A DNA stretch of 64,000 bases from Chryseobacterium sp. ZHDP1 (GCF_018603435.1 NZ_CP075682.1:1922001-1986000); one strand, 5' to 3'. Counted from the stretch's first letter, positions 42,150-51,536 are shown. Made by a program: numbers and translations. Notes: a model not told the origin generated them from the letters alone.

Positions 42150-42536
42150 TTAGGCTGCTCCTAATTTAATTCTAAGATTTTCGATAAGATTTTCCCAGTA
42201 CATCGCATTTTCTTCTTCATCCCCTTCTTCACAGAAATCGGTAATGTTCAGAGACAGGTCTTCCGTAATGTCATCAATTGTGATCGTCATTTCAAAGAAA
42301 TTTTTTGTTCCTTCATCTTCTTCCCATCGGAAACGTACGAAACCTTCAGGCTTATATCTTATTAAAGTAGCCTTCTCAGAAGGACCTCCACCCCAGCTGA
42401 AAAAGAAGTCATCACCTTTCTCTGTCACATCATCTGCAAACCATTCAGACAACCCTTCCGCCGTTGCCAGATATTCATATAAAATCTCTGATAAACAATG
42501 CATTGGGAATTCGTAATGGACTTTATGTTTCGCCAT
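42150..42536 (-). CDS. START-like domain protein
   Basis: The 128-residue acidic protein belongs to the START/SRPBCC helix-grip group: YEFPMHCLSEILYEYLATAEGLSEWFADDV, here the N-terminal helix pair, then FFFSWGGGPSEKATLIRY, GFVRFRWEEDEGTKNFFEM and a closing helix ENAMYWENLIENLRIKLGA. Homologs are widespread single-copy proteins in Bacteroidetes with no assigned ligand. Likely cytosolic. Confidence 0.85.
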   Translation of the reverse strand: MAKHKVHYEFPMHCLSEILYEYLATAEGLSEWFADDVTEKGDDFFFSWGGGPSEKATLIRYKPEGFVRFRWEEDEGTKNFFEMTITIDDITEDLSLNITDFCEEGDEEENAMYWENLIENLRIKLGAA

Positions 42537-42693
42537 ATAATCTTTGTTTTAATCGTTCCGCAATATATAAATTAATTTTTTTATTACACAAAAATGTGTT
42601 TACTTTTTTGCACAATCTTCATGATATTTGTCAGAGATTTTTAAATAGATGTTTAATTATTCTTTTAACATAATAACTCTACTTTAAGGGCAT

Positions 42694-42720
42694 AAAAAAA
42701 CTCTTCGGATGAAGAGCTGT
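42694..42720 (-). terminator. Terminator of the exported barrel-like gene
   Basis: AGCTCTTC-ATCC-GAAGAG on the minus strand followed by TTTTTTT. Confidence 0.7.
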
Positions 42721-42726
42721 ATTATT

Positions 42727-43290
42727 TTAAAAATGAAAATTGAGTTCCACAAAACCTATTCTCCCGAATCCTGTTTCTGACCATGCCGTTTTATTATCTT
42801 TCTGAAAACTCGAACGGTCTACTACATAAATATATTTGTAATATAACATTGGTTCCGTAGAAAGGGAGAAATGAGGAGAAAGAAAATACTGTACTCCTAA
42901 AAACACGCCTAAACCATTATCATACTGCGGTTTATTAATGTTTTTGTAATTGGAATATCTGAAGAAGTAATCTGCTCCGTAGTAAAAATTCCATCTTCTG
43001 TATCTTTTCAGATTTCTGTCGATCCCAAGTTTAAAAGCGAATTGAGAATATCCGCCTTCACTGTCATCATTCTTAAAATCAAATCCTGTTCTGTAAGACC
43101 ATTTGTTTTTCCCTGAATAACGATAGTTAATAATCATTGCGTTATCGTCGGATGCAAATACAGATTTAATAAATTTATTGAGACTAATTCCGACCTGATT
43201 TCTAGGAATAGCAAATAAACTATCATTTTGAGCCTGTGCAAAAACTGAAGCAGAAAGTACCAGCAAAAAAATTGAAATAATTCGTTTCAT
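42727..43290 (-). CDS. Putative outer-membrane beta-barrel protein
   Basis: About 187 residues with a signal peptide (MKRIISIFLLVLSASVFAQ) and a series of amphipathic strands: WSYRTGFDFKNDDSEGGYSQ, FAFKLGIDRNLKRYRRWNFY, YGADYFFRY and a last strand GRIGFVELNFHF with a terminal Phe. This is the pattern of small barrels (about 8 strands). The ATG before MKR is preferred over one four codons earlier. No transport substrate can be inferred. Confidence 0.7.
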   Translation of the reverse strand: MKRIISIFLLVLSASVFAQAQNDSLFAIPRNQVGISLNKFIKSVFASDDNAMIINYRYSGKNKWSYRTGFDFKNDDSEGGYSQFAFKLGIDRNLKRYRRWNFYYGADYFFRYSNYKNINKPQYDNGLGVFLGVQYFLSPHFSLSTEPMLYYKYIYVVDRSSFQKDNKTAWSETGFGRIGFVELNFHF

Positions 43291-43298
43291 AATAAAAA

Positions 43299-43332
43299 AC
43301 ATCTCAAAGATCTGGTGAAACCTTTGAGATGT
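43299..43332 (-). terminator. Terminator of the lipoprotein gene
   Basis: ACATCTCAAAG and CTTTGAGATGT pair around 12 bases and are followed on the minus strand by TTTTTTATT. It overlaps the promoter area of the next gene. Confidence 0.8.
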
Positions 43333-43351
43333 ATGTTTTTTGTATTAATTA

Positions 43352-44416
43352 TTAAAGATAATTAGCAAAAATAGCTTTAACTTTTTGCTCGAAATCACCG
43401 ATGTAAACATCTGTATTTTCCGATGATCCATCGAAATATACAATAAAGAACTCTCCTTCTCCATTCACTGTTTTGTAAACAAGATCTCCGATTTTTTGTC
43501 CTAAATAAAATACTTCTCCTTTTGTATTATTATTAATCTGCGCATCGGTAGGATCTGCAAGCGGAGCAAGAGCTTCAACATTCATGGTTGCAACAATTTT
43601 AAGATCTCCTTCTTTAATAGAACCTGAAATGGTTTTAAAATCGTCTTTTGAAGAGATATTGGCGTAATCAGAATGTTTTAAGATTACATTGGCAATCACT
43701 TCGCTTGAAGATCCCTGAGGAATTGTATTGTTATACTTAAACTGGAAATCTTTAGCACTGTTTCTTGTCCATACAATATTCTGCGTCATTGGTGATGCAA
43801 AAATCTGAATATTTGCACTGATCGGCATACTGAAATTCGTACTGTTATCAAATGTTACATTGGATAAATCCATACTAAACACTGTATTTCCGCTTCTTTT
43901 CAATACAAGATTAAAGGTTTTAGGCAACCATACTACTTCAGAATTGTAACTTGTCTGAATATCTGTGTACGACGAAAGAGTTAATTCACTATCGATTACA
44001 GAAGAATTGGCTACGGACGGAAATTTCAATACAACATTGGAAGAATTGGCAATTTTTGTCCAGGTTCCGTTTGCATTGTTGTAAGTATACGTTCCTAATC
44101 TGTTGGCAAACTGAAGCTTGTTATTGATAAGCGCTTCTCCAAACTGATTTTCCCAGCCTTCTACAACATTGTTCAGATAACTGTCATCAAATTCCTGAGC
44201 GGTATTGTTAAACATTGAGTACAAAATGAATTTTGAAAGATCTCCATCATCCATTGTATTCAGTTTGCTGTAAAAACCGTCGATTGTTTTTTTAATGTTA
44301 GCTTTATCTTCATTAACGGTAGTGGTGTGGATAGAATCATCCGTAGAAGAACTGCAAGACTGAGTTCCCATGATTGTTGCAAACCCTAGTCCTGCAACGA
44401 GAATAATTTTTTTCAT
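43352..44416 (-). CDS. Lipoprotein of unknown function
   Basis: The 354-residue protein has a lipoprotein signal peptide, MKKIILVAGLGFATIMGTQSC, with Cys21 as the lipidated residue and a Ser/Asp-rich linker. The mature protein is rich in Asn, Ser and Thr with repeated beta segments (NVVLKFPSVANSSVIDSELT, NFSMPISANIQIFASPMTQN). I do not recognise a domain. Its location on the outer membrane is inferred from the signal. Confidence 0.75.
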   Translation of the reverse strand: MKKIILVAGLGFATIMGTQSCSSSTDDSIHTTTVNEDKANIKKTIDGFYSKLNTMDDGDLSKFILYSMFNNTAQEFDDSYLNNVVEGWENQFGEALINNKLQFANRLGTYTYNNANGTWTKIANSSNVVLKFPSVANSSVIDSELTLSSYTDIQTSYNSEVVWLPKTFNLVLKRSGNTVFSMDLSNVTFDNSTNFSMPISANIQIFASPMTQNIVWTRNSAKDFQFKYNNTIPQGSSSEVIANVILKHSDYANISSKDDFKTISGSIKEGDLKIVATMNVEALAPLADPTDAQINNNTKGEVFYLGQKIGDLVYKTVNGEGEFFIVYFDGSSENTDVYIGDFEQKVKAIFANYL

Positions 44417-44441
44417 TAGTTATTATTTTTTTAAAACGGTG

Positions 44442-44449
44442 CGAAAGTA
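44442..44449 (-). promoter_or_regulatory. Probable -7 box TACTTTCG for the lipoprotein gene
   Basis: One base off TAnnTTTG on the minus strand, 25 bases before the ATG. Confidence 0.35.
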
Positions 44450-44466
44450 AAAATAATTTTTGTTTC

Positions 44467-45648
44467 CTACAAATTATTTAATACGTCAAGGATAATTTTA
44501 CATCCTTCTGCTATTTCTTCTTTAGAAATGGTAAGCGGAGGAGAAATTCTCAGATATTCATTTCTGTAAAGCTGCCAGAAAACAATCAGTCCTTTTTCCA
44601 TACATCTTTTCGCTACGTCTAAAGTATACTCCGGAGATCCCAGATTTAACGCTAACATGAGACCTTTACCGTTAATATTTTTTATTTTGGGATGAACCAG
44701 AAGACTTCTGTATAATTGTTCTTTTTCTTCCACTTCATTCATCAGCCCGCTTTCCAGAACTTCTTTCAAAGTTGCATAACTGGAAGCCGCAATAAGCGGA
44801 TTTCCACCGAAAGTTGTGATGTGCCCTAATTTCGGAGAATGAGACAGTGTTTCCATAATTTCCCGTGAACTCATAAAAGCTCCTACAGGAACTCCGCCTC
44901 CCATTCCTTTTCCCATGACAAGAATATCCGGAACGATACCGAAATGTTCAAAAGAAAAAAGTTTTCCCGTTCTTCCGAATCCCGGCTGAATTTCATCCAG
45001 AATTAATAATGCTCCTACTTCTTCACATCTCTTTTTTAGTTTGATTAAATAATCATCATTAGGAACTAAAAATCCTGCCGCACCCTGAATGGTTTCTAAA
45101 ATAACACAGGCTGTTTTCTCGGTAATTTTATCGAAATCTTTTTCATTGTTAAATTCAATGAACGAAACCATTGGCAATAACGGACGAAATTCTCTTTTAT
45201 GAAACTCATTTCCGGATACACTTAACGCACCGTGTGTATTTCCGTGGTAAGAGTTTTTGAATGAAACAATTTCTTCTCTTCCGGTATATCTTTTTGCCAG
45301 CTTAAGACTTCCGTCTATGGCTTCTGCACCGCTGTTTACCAGATAAGTAATTTCTAAAGGATCGGGAGTAGCTTCTGCCAACAGCTTACATAAAGCCACC
45401 GGCTTTTCCTGTGCATATTCTCCGTAAACCATAACGTGAAGATATTTTTCTGCCTGTTCTTTAATGGCATCAACTACTTTTGGATGGGAATGTCCTAAAG
45501 TATTGGCAGAAACTCCCGCTACAAAATCCAGATATCTTCTTCCGTCTTTACCATAAATATAGCTTCCTTCCGCCTTCTCTACTTCAAAACCAGCAGCAAA
45601 CTTTGTCGTCTGAGCCTGATATATAAAAAAATCCTTTTGCATTTCCAT
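44467..45648 (-). CDS. Class III aminotransferase (aspartate aminotransferase family, ArgD-like)
   Basis: The 393-residue PLP enzyme has GKDGRRYLDFVAGVSANTLGHSHP near the start (split), FVNSGAEA-like TYLVNSGAEAIDGSLKLAKRYTGR near residue 95, ILDEIQPGFGRTGKLFSFEHFGI and MGKGMGGGVPVGAFM with the PLP Lys. Class III members use acetylornithine, 4-aminobutyrate, lysine or ornithine as donors. Sequence alone does not say which, and no arginine genes are adjacent. ArgD-like length and LxFVAGVSA style are noted. Confidence 0.85.
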   Translation of the reverse strand: MEMQKDFFIYQAQTTKFAAGFEVEKAEGSYIYGKDGRRYLDFVAGVSANTLGHSHPKVVDAIKEQAEKYLHVMVYGEYAQEKPVALCKLLAEATPDPLEITYLVNSGAEAIDGSLKLAKRYTGREEIVSFKNSYHGNTHGALSVSGNEFHKREFRPLLPMVSFIEFNNEKDFDKITEKTACVILETIQGAAGFLVPNDDYLIKLKKRCEEVGALLILDEIQPGFGRTGKLFSFEHFGIVPDILVMGKGMGGGVPVGAFMSSREIMETLSHSPKLGHITTFGGNPLIAASSYATLKEVLESGLMNEVEEKEQLYRSLLVHPKIKNINGKGLMLALNLGSPEYTLDVAKRCMEKGLIVFWQLYRNEYLRISPPLTISKEEIAEGCKIILDVLNNL

Positions 45649-45664
45649 TGTTCCAAAATTTTAG

Positions 45665-45672
45665 CAAAACTA
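45665..45672 (-). promoter_or_regulatory. -7 box TAGTTTTG for the class III aminotransferase gene
   Basis: Perfect TAnnTTTG on the minus strand, 16 bases before the ATG. Confidence 0.5.
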
Positions 45673-45717
45673 TAAAAGATTCGGCAAACACCGAAATGAA
45701 ACGGACAGAATAAAAAA

Positions 45718-45743
45718 ATTGCCCGCAGAAAACTGCGGGCAAT
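45718..45743 (-). terminator. Strong hairpin without an assigned gene
   Basis: ATTGCCCGCAG-AAAA-CTGCGGGCAAT, perfect 11-bp stem, followed by seven T residues on the minus strand. The nearest minus-strand gene ends 347 bases upstream with its own hairpin, so this may end an unrecognised small RNA. Confidence 0.8.
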
Positions 45744-46020
45744 ACCACCAAATCACAAAATATTAATATAGTTTCATATATTCTTAGGTAAATATATAGA
45801 AAAAAAACAATTAAAATACACATTCAATAAAAAATATTTACATTCAGTAGCAACATCGCAAATCAATTCAACAAACCATGAAAATTTATTAATTGAAAAA
45901 CCGAATATTCATCAGGCTTTCCGCTTCACAGATTTTTGAATAAAACACTTTAAAAAAGTTTATTTTTTTTAAAGAAAATATGAGCTACCGACTTATTTCA
46001 GGGAGTTTTATAAAAATAAA
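45744..46020. other. Gene-free A/T-rich region between two terminators
   Basis: About 280 bases with no protein-like frame. It lies between the OstA terminator and an orphan minus-strand terminator, so a small RNA is possible, but no promoter box was clear. Confidence 0.35.
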
Positions 46021-46048
46021 TCACCATTTTAAATGAATAAAATGGTGA
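46021..46048 (-). terminator. Terminator of the OstA-like gene
   Basis: TCACCATTTTA and TAAAATGGTGA, perfect 11-bp stem with a 6-base loop, then TTTATTTTTAT on the minus strand. Confidence 0.7.
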
Positions 46049-46089
46049 CTATTTATATTTTTCGGCTTTTTAACTTAAAAAAATACGAA

Positions 46090-47829
46090 TTATCTTCTTA
46101 CACGTTTCGGTTTTTTCGCCTCTTCTTTAGCTTTAGCTTTTTCTACTGCTTCCTGAGCTTTATTATAAAGTGTATTGTCGGCTTCGTATTTCACTTCCTC
46201 ATAATTAGGGGTATCCACGAGAATATCCTGCCATTTCAGAATCCTGTCTTTTGTATTCCAGTTAAAATCCGGAAATTTCCGCCTTTCGGGTTCTATCATA
46301 CTCATAGGATAGGTATCTGATGCCGCTCCGATATTACAGGCAACAACATACAGCATTTTTTCTTCAAAAACAGCATCAATAATACCGCATGAAGTGAGAG
46401 AAATCCCGATTCTTTCTTTTCCCTTTGTCTGCTCGTTTTCATCATCGGAATAAGTAATTGCCTGAGCATTTCCGATTACTTTTGCTTCTTTGATGTTGTT
46501 ATCTTCTCCGTAATAAACCGTCATCAGTTTCCCTTTTACCTGATTGAATTCGTCTTTCATATTCAGAGAATCGACTTTACTGATGGCAAAAGCATTCCCG
46601 ATAACTTTTAAGGAATCTATATTTTCTTTTTGGGTATTAAAATAAGCTTCAACTTTATCTCCGGTTACCTGTTTTCCGTTGCTCCAAAGGATTGGATTGG
46701 TATACATATGAAGAACTCCGTCCGTTTCATTGAAAGCAATGGAATCTGCTCTTCCCTGTGCATTGGATTTATAAAAACGTCCTTTCTTATACGCCCTAAG
46801 AAAACTTTTCTTCACCTTGATATCTTCTGGATCCGGTTTTTGAAAAGAAATAATTTTTTCTGCCGCAAAATACATCGAATCTTTTTCCAGAGCCTTTACT
46901 GCATACGGATTTTTGGTCATCATGGCAGAATCTTTCTTTTCGTAAATTTCTCCGTAACCTCCTTTTATGAATCTTCTTTCGTTCGGATCATCCAGCGTTA
47001 CATTCCCTGTTGCTTTTCCGAAACCTGACAACTGGTTGTAATACATTTCATCTCCGGTAAGGATTTTATCGTTATAATATACTCTGGAGTTTTTGTATAA
47101 GAAAGCTTCCTTCGTATTCGTATTGTAATTTCCTTTATCGGTAACAATTCGGTTTTTAGGATTTTTCTTGTTGATGATCGTTGTCGGCCCGTTGATGTTT
47201 ACGATGTTAGTATTCTGATTCTGAACCACATTATCTCCTTCCAGAATGTACTGGGCATCTTCTATTTTCACTCTTCCGGAAAGATCAATCGTTCTGGTTG
47301 TCAGAAAATAGGTTGCTGTTTTGGAATACGTTGTACTTTTTCCGTCGTTAATGGTTCCTCCGGTGTTGTAATATGCCTGATTGGAAAGTCTGTCGTAATA
47401 CATGGTTTCCGTTTTTATCACCGTTCCTTTCGGATCGGTAAGAACTACATTTTTCCGGGCAATCCCTTTTTGTGTATTTCCATCGTACTCCATTTCATCG
47501 GCTGTAATTACTGAACCATCGGCGTTTTGCAGTTTTACATTTCCGATGGCTTTGATGAAATTCTGTTCTTCATATACGATCACAAGATCTGCATTCAGCA
47601 AAGAACCCTGATGCGAAAACTGTACATTCCCCACGAAATAATTATTTCCGTCGTATTTATCATCCTTTCTTAATTCATCAGAATGGATGTGCTTCACCTT
47701 TTCAGCAGGCGGAGCATTTTTTTGAGGAGTCGTGTTGGTAAAATAAGGATCTTTTTGCAGAGTTTTCGGCTGGTTCTGTGCAAATAAAAACGTTGAAACA
47801 GAGACTAGGAATAAAGCAAATAGTCTCAT
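46090..47829 (-). CDS. OstA/LptA-like LPS transport protein
   Basis: About 579 residues with a signal peptide (MRLFALFLVSVSTFLFAQ). Repeated OstA-type beta units follow: NYFVGNVQFSHQGSLLNADL, AIGNVKLQNADGSVITADEM, GTINDGKSTTYSKTATYFL, and LSGRVKIEDAQYILEGDNVV, each a strand pair with GNV or D-x-x-Y motifs. The C-terminus is Lys/Glu-rich (EAVEKAKAKEEAKKPKRVRR). This suits a periplasmic lipopolysaccharide bridge like LptA or the N-terminal part of LptD. The start 7 bases past the fur stop is chosen because longer starts would lose the signal peptide and overlap fur. Confidence 0.83.
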   Translation of the reverse strand: MRLFALFLVSVSTFLFAQNQPKTLQKDPYFTNTTPQKNAPPAEKVKHIHSDELRKDDKYDGNNYFVGNVQFSHQGSLLNADLVIVYEEQNFIKAIGNVKLQNADGSVITADEMEYDGNTQKGIARKNVVLTDPKGTVIKTETMYYDRLSNQAYYNTGGTINDGKSTTYSKTATYFLTTRTIDLSGRVKIEDAQYILEGDNVVQNQNTNIVNINGPTTIINKKNPKNRIVTDKGNYNTNTKEAFLYKNSRVYYNDKILTGDEMYYNQLSGFGKATGNVTLDDPNERRFIKGGYGEIYEKKDSAMMTKNPYAVKALEKDSMYFAAEKIISFQKPDPEDIKVKKSFLRAYKKGRFYKSNAQGRADSIAFNETDGVLHMYTNPILWSNGKQVTGDKVEAYFNTQKENIDSLKVIGNAFAISKVDSLNMKDEFNQVKGKLMTVYYGEDNNIKEAKVIGNAQAITYSDDENEQTKGKERIGISLTSCGIIDAVFEEKMLYVVACNIGAASDTYPMSMIEPERRKFPDFNWNTKDRILKWQDILVDTPNYEEVKYEADNTLYNKAQEAVEKAKAKEEAKKPKRVRR

Positions 47830-47836
47830 GAATTGA

Positions 47837-48310
47837 TTAATCATTCTTTGTGCCATAAAAATACAGCGAATGGGAATCAATTTTTACGCCAAATGCCTGT
47901 TCAATTGCTTCTTTTATTCCTTGAATTCTCGGATCACAAAACTCGATGATCTCTTCAATCTCCTTATCTGAATCTTTTTTATACACGACTAAATGATCGT
48001 GCTGTTTATCAAAATAAGATTTTTCGTAAGAGGAAGAAGTGAGTGTTTTTTCTCCGAACTGATGCTTACGGATAAGTCCTGCATCAAGGAAAATTTCAAT
48101 TGTATTGTAAATTGTTGCTTTGGAAACGTGGTATTTTTTCTGCAACATTAAAAGGTACAGATCATCCACATTGAAGTGATGATCCATACCGTATATTTCT
48201 TCAAGTATTGTATATCTTTCAGGCGTGTTTCTGAAACCTTTTTCCAATAAATAGTTTCTTAAAACATCCTTTATCAGCGCAATATTTTTTTCTTTTTGTA
48301 TCGTATCCAT
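47837..48310 (-). CDS. fur: Fur-family metal- or peroxide-responsive regulator
   Basis: About 157 residues. Winged-helix domain with LLEKGFRNTPERYTILEEIY near residue 19 and HFNVDDLYLLMLQKKYHVSKATIYNTIEIFLDAGLIRKHQFG (given here in parts of the family pattern, residues 48-88), followed by a dimerisation domain with HDHLVVYKKD and CDPRIQGIKEAIEQAFG. Fe/Zn/Mn identity is not readable, since the His-rich HHH-type metal site is reduced. The ATG is used; a TTG one codon upstream is less likely. The OstA gene begins 7 bases after the stop. Confidence 0.85.
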   Translation of the reverse strand: MDTIQKEKNIALIKDVLRNYLLEKGFRNTPERYTILEEIYGMDHHFNVDDLYLLMLQKKYHVSKATIYNTIEIFLDAGLIRKHQFGEKTLTSSSYEKSYFDKQHDHLVVYKKDSDKEIEEIIEFCDPRIQGIKEAIEQAFGVKIDSHSLYFYGTKND

Positions 48311-48325
48311 CAAAAAATTTATCTA

Positions 48326-48333
48326 CAAATTTA
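48326..48333 (-). promoter_or_regulatory. -7 box TAAATTTG for fur
   Basis: Perfect TAnnTTTG on the minus strand, 15 bases before the ATG, inside the 60-base gap after kup. Confidence 0.5.
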
Positions 48334-48377
48334 TTGATTTTTATTTAAATACAAATTGTCATACTGTGTTAAAGAAT

Positions 48378-50372
48378 TTAACCTTTGTGGCGGATAAATT
48401 CGCACTGCTCGATTTTGGATTTTCCGACGCAGTCTTCCGTCATAGGCGCAGATTCTACCACAACGTTGTGGGAAGTGATTCCCCATGCTTTAAAGTCGTC
48501 GCTTCCGATATATTTAACAAAATTATAAATATTAAGAATGATTTTTTCTTTAACCGTAAGAAGAATATCGTTGATATAGGTATTGTCTATAATCACATAC
48601 TTCAGATCCGGCGGAATATTATGCGCTCTTAATGAAGGATGGCTGCTTCTTGAAGGAATTGTTCCGTCTGCCATCAGATCTCTGAGAACCATGTCGAAAT
48701 AATCGTTAATTCTTCGGTCTATCTTAAATCCTAACATGAAGTTAATTTTATAGATCGTTCCCGGAAGAACTTCGTCCACCGCATACTTGAAGGTATACGG
48801 ATCTTCCTGATTGGTAATGCTTAATATGAAATAATGATCGGCTCTTTTCGGCTGTTTTTTGATGATTGAATAAATAATCTTCGATTCGATCTCATCATTT
48901 CTCTTCGCACGGCTTAAATACGCTAAGTTAGTCGCATATTTAGGAATTGTTTCATCAAGCTTCATATCTTTAATGATCGGAATATAGGTCTCAAGCTTAA
49001 TAAATTTGATGAATTTTGTTTTAATAGATCTTCCGTTGTACCAAGCATACATACAAACTCCGATAGATCCAGCCAATACGACCGTAATCCATCCTCCTTC
49101 CATGAATTTGATTACGTTTGCACTGAAGAAACCTAATTCGATTGCCATATAAACAAACGCAAAAACAAGGATTAACGCTTTGTTTACTCTATGTTTTAAT
49201 AACCAATAAACTAAAAGAACCGTGGTCATTAACATGGTTACCGTAATGGATAAACCGTAAGCCGCTTCCATTTTTCCTGATTCTTTGAAGTGAAGAACCA
49301 CCACAATACAGAATAGTAAAAGCCCCCAGTTAATTCTTGGGATGTACATTTGTCCTTTTACTCCGGAAGGATAATCAATTTTCTGGTTAGGCCATAAATT
49401 TAAGGACATTGCCTCTGAGAAAATGGTAAATGATCCTGTAATTAAAGCCTGACTGGCAATAATTGCCGCCGCTGTAGCCAGAATAACTCCCGGAACAACC
49501 ATCCACTCTTCCATGATTCCGAAGAAAGGATTTATTACCGAAAAGCCGGGTTTACCGTAATTGGTTAAAAGCCACGCTCCCTGTCCCAAATAATTTAAGA
49601 TCAGCATGATTTTTACAAATGCCCAGCTTACACGGATATTTTTGGCACCGCAATGTCCTAAGTCGGAATAAAGAGCTTCCGCTCCGGTCGTACAAAGGAA
49701 AACCGCTCCTAAAATTACAATTGCGCTCGGAGAGTTGGCAATAAGTTTATAGGCATAATAAGGATTGAAAGATCTTAAAATCTCAAGATTTTCGCTCAAA
49801 TGAGACAATCCCAAACCTCCCAAAACGAGGAACCAGATTACCATGACAGGTCCGAAGAATTTCCCGATAAAGCTCGTACCAAACTGCTGAACCACGAAGA
49901 TCATAATAAGAATCGCAATGGTGATCGGAACAACCGGTGTATCCGGATTATAAATTTCAAGACCTTCAATTGCAGACATTACCGTAAGCGAAGGTGTGAT
50001 TACTCCGTCCGCAATAAGCGCGGCAGCTCCTACGATAGCAATAAGATAGAGCCAGCCTTTTTTAAGATTTTTAACCAGAGAAAACAATGCTAAAATTCCC
50101 CCTTCTCCTTTGTTGTCTGCTCTAAGAGCAATGATCACATATTTAATTGTTGTCTGAAGTGTAAGTGTCCAGATAATACAGGACAACGCCCCTTCGATAT
50201 ACTCATTGAAAGGCATCGTACTTCCTTCTCCTCTTGCGTTAACAATCGCTTTCATAACGTAAAGCGGGGAAGTACCGATATCTCCGAATACAATTCCGAG
50301 TGACACTAAAATTCCAATGAAAGAAAGCTTTTTGATGTCAAAATGATGACCGCCTTCTGTAACTTCTGCCAT
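48378..50372 (-). CDS. kup: KUP/HAK/KT-type potassium uptake protein
   Basis: A 664-residue potassium transporter. Twelve membrane segments fill residues 15-460, beginning SFIGILVSLGIVFGDIGTSPLYVMKA (signature GDIGTSPLY, family-typical), with ADGVITPSLTVMSAIEGLEI, ATAAAIIASQALITGSFTIF and MYIPRINWGLLLF. The roughly 200-residue soluble C-terminus is normal. It imports K+ with protons and is not part of a Kdp system. It is followed by fur on the same strand, 65 bases away. Confidence 0.96.
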   Translation of the reverse strand: MAEVTEGGHHFDIKKLSFIGILVSLGIVFGDIGTSPLYVMKAIVNARGEGSTMPFNEYIEGALSCIIWTLTLQTTIKYVIIALRADNKGEGGILALFSLVKNLKKGWLYLIAIVGAAALIADGVITPSLTVMSAIEGLEIYNPDTPVVPITIAILIMIFVVQQFGTSFIGKFFGPVMVIWFLVLGGLGLSHLSENLEILRSFNPYYAYKLIANSPSAIVILGAVFLCTTGAEALYSDLGHCGAKNIRVSWAFVKIMLILNYLGQGAWLLTNYGKPGFSVINPFFGIMEEWMVVPGVILATAAAIIASQALITGSFTIFSEAMSLNLWPNQKIDYPSGVKGQMYIPRINWGLLLFCIVVVLHFKESGKMEAAYGLSITVTMLMTTVLLVYWLLKHRVNKALILVFAFVYMAIELGFFSANVIKFMEGGWITVVLAGSIGVCMYAWYNGRSIKTKFIKFIKLETYIPIIKDMKLDETIPKYATNLAYLSRAKRNDEIESKIIYSIIKKQPKRADHYFILSITNQEDPYTFKYAVDEVLPGTIYKINFMLGFKIDRRINDYFDMVLRDLMADGTIPSRSSHPSLRAHNIPPDLKYVIIDNTYINDILLTVKEKIILNIYNFVKYIGSDDFKAWGITSHNVVVESAPMTEDCVGKSKIEQCEFIRHKG

Positions 50373-50398
50373 ACCAGCTAATTTAATTTTTAAACGCG

Positions 50399-50417
50399 CA
50401 AATTTAAGCCAAATTTA
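50399..50417 (-). promoter_or_regulatory. Two adjacent -7 boxes TAAATTTG for kup
   Basis: Two TAAATTTG copies on the minus strand, 11 bases apart, 26 and 37 bases before the ATG. Confidence 0.5.
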
Positions 50418-50454
50418 CATCCCCATGAATTTTTCTTCATGAATATAATAAATG

Positions 50455-50480
50455 AAAAAACTTCCTTTCGGAAGTTTTTC
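50455..50480 (-). terminator. Terminator of pdhB
   Basis: AAAAACTTCC-GAAA-GGAAGTTTTT on the minus strand, perfect 10-bp stem with a T run. Confidence 0.85.
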
Positions 50481-50495
50481 TCTATAATCGTGTAA

Positions 50496-51476
50496 TTACT
50501 TAACGTACATTGCTTTTTTGATCTCTTCTTTTACTTTTTCAAGTTTCGGGAACCATTCTGCAAATAATGCTGCAGAGTAAGGAGCAGGAGCATCAGGAGT
50601 TGTAATTCTCTTAATTGGAGCATCCAGATAATCGAATGCTTTCTGCTGTACCATATAGGTAATTTCAGATGCAACAGAACCAAATGGCCACGCTTCTTCC
50701 AAAACAACCAGTCTGTTTGTCTTTTTAACGGATGCCAAAACAGTATCATAATCCAACGGACGAACTGTTCTAAGATCGATAACTTCTACAGAAATACCTT
50801 CTTTAGCCAAGTCTTCAGCAGCCTGAATGGCAAGTTTCATGATTTTTCCGAAAGAAACCAGCGTTACATCAGAACCTTCTCTTTTGATATCTGCTTTCCC
50901 GATAGGTAAATAGTATTCTTCTTCAGGAATTTCCATTTTGTCTCCGTACATCTGCTCAGATTCCATGAAAATTACCGGATCATTATCCTGAATTGCTGTT
51001 TTTAATAATCCTTTCGCATCGTAAGGATTTGAAGGAACGACCACTTTTAATCCCGGACAGTTGGCATACCAGCTTTCGAAAGCCTGAGAGTGCGTTGCTC
51101 CCAACTGACCTGCAGAAGCTGTAGGACCACGGAAAACGATCGGGCAGTTCCACTGTCCTCCACTCATCTGACGGATTTTTGCAGCGTTATTGATAATCTG
51201 ATCAATCCCCACCAAAGAGAAGTTGAACGTCATAAATTCTACGATCGGTCTGTTACCATTCATTGCAGCTCCCACAGAAATCCCTGCGAAACCAAGCTCA
51301 GCAATTGGTGTATCGATTACTCTTTTAGCACCAAATTCATCCAGCATTCCTTTTGAAGCCTTATATGCACCGTTATATTCTGCAACTTCCTCCCCCATTA
51401 AATAGATGGATTCGTCTTTACGCATTTCCTCGCTCATTGCCTGTGCAATTACCTCACGAAAAGTATATTCTGCCAT
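50496..51476 (-). CDS. pdhB: Pyruvate dehydrogenase E1 component, beta subunit
   Basis: The 326-residue protein has FREVIAQAMSEEMRKDESIYLMGEEVAEYNGAYKASKGM at the start (broken here by family convention), the thiamin-diphosphate-binding region with IVEFMTFNFSLVGIDQIINN, and the transketolase C domain SFGKIMKLAIQAAEDLAKEG with EAWPFGSVASEI. It forms an alpha2beta2 E1 with the alpha subunit, which is not adjacent. It lies alone between a terminator and its own promoter. Confidence 0.9.
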   Translation of the reverse strand: MAEYTFREVIAQAMSEEMRKDESIYLMGEEVAEYNGAYKASKGMLDEFGAKRVIDTPIAELGFAGISVGAAMNGNRPIVEFMTFNFSLVGIDQIINNAAKIRQMSGGQWNCPIVFRGPTASAGQLGATHSQAFESWYANCPGLKVVVPSNPYDAKGLLKTAIQDNDPVIFMESEQMYGDKMEIPEEEYYLPIGKADIKREGSDVTLVSFGKIMKLAIQAAEDLAKEGISVEVIDLRTVRPLDYDTVLASVKKTNRLVVLEEAWPFGSVASEITYMVQQKAFDYLDAPIKRITTPDAPAPYSAALFAEWFPKLEKVKEEIKKAMYVK

Positions 51477-51499
51477 ATTTATTTGAAAAATTTAGAGTA

Positions 51500-51507
51500 C
51501 AAAAGTA
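51500..51507 (-). promoter_or_regulatory. -7 box TACTTTTG for pdhB
   Basis: Perfect TAnnTTTG on the minus strand, 23 bases before the ATG. Confidence 0.5.
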
Positions 51508-51536
51508 GTGTTTTTTTATTATTTACATAACAAAAA

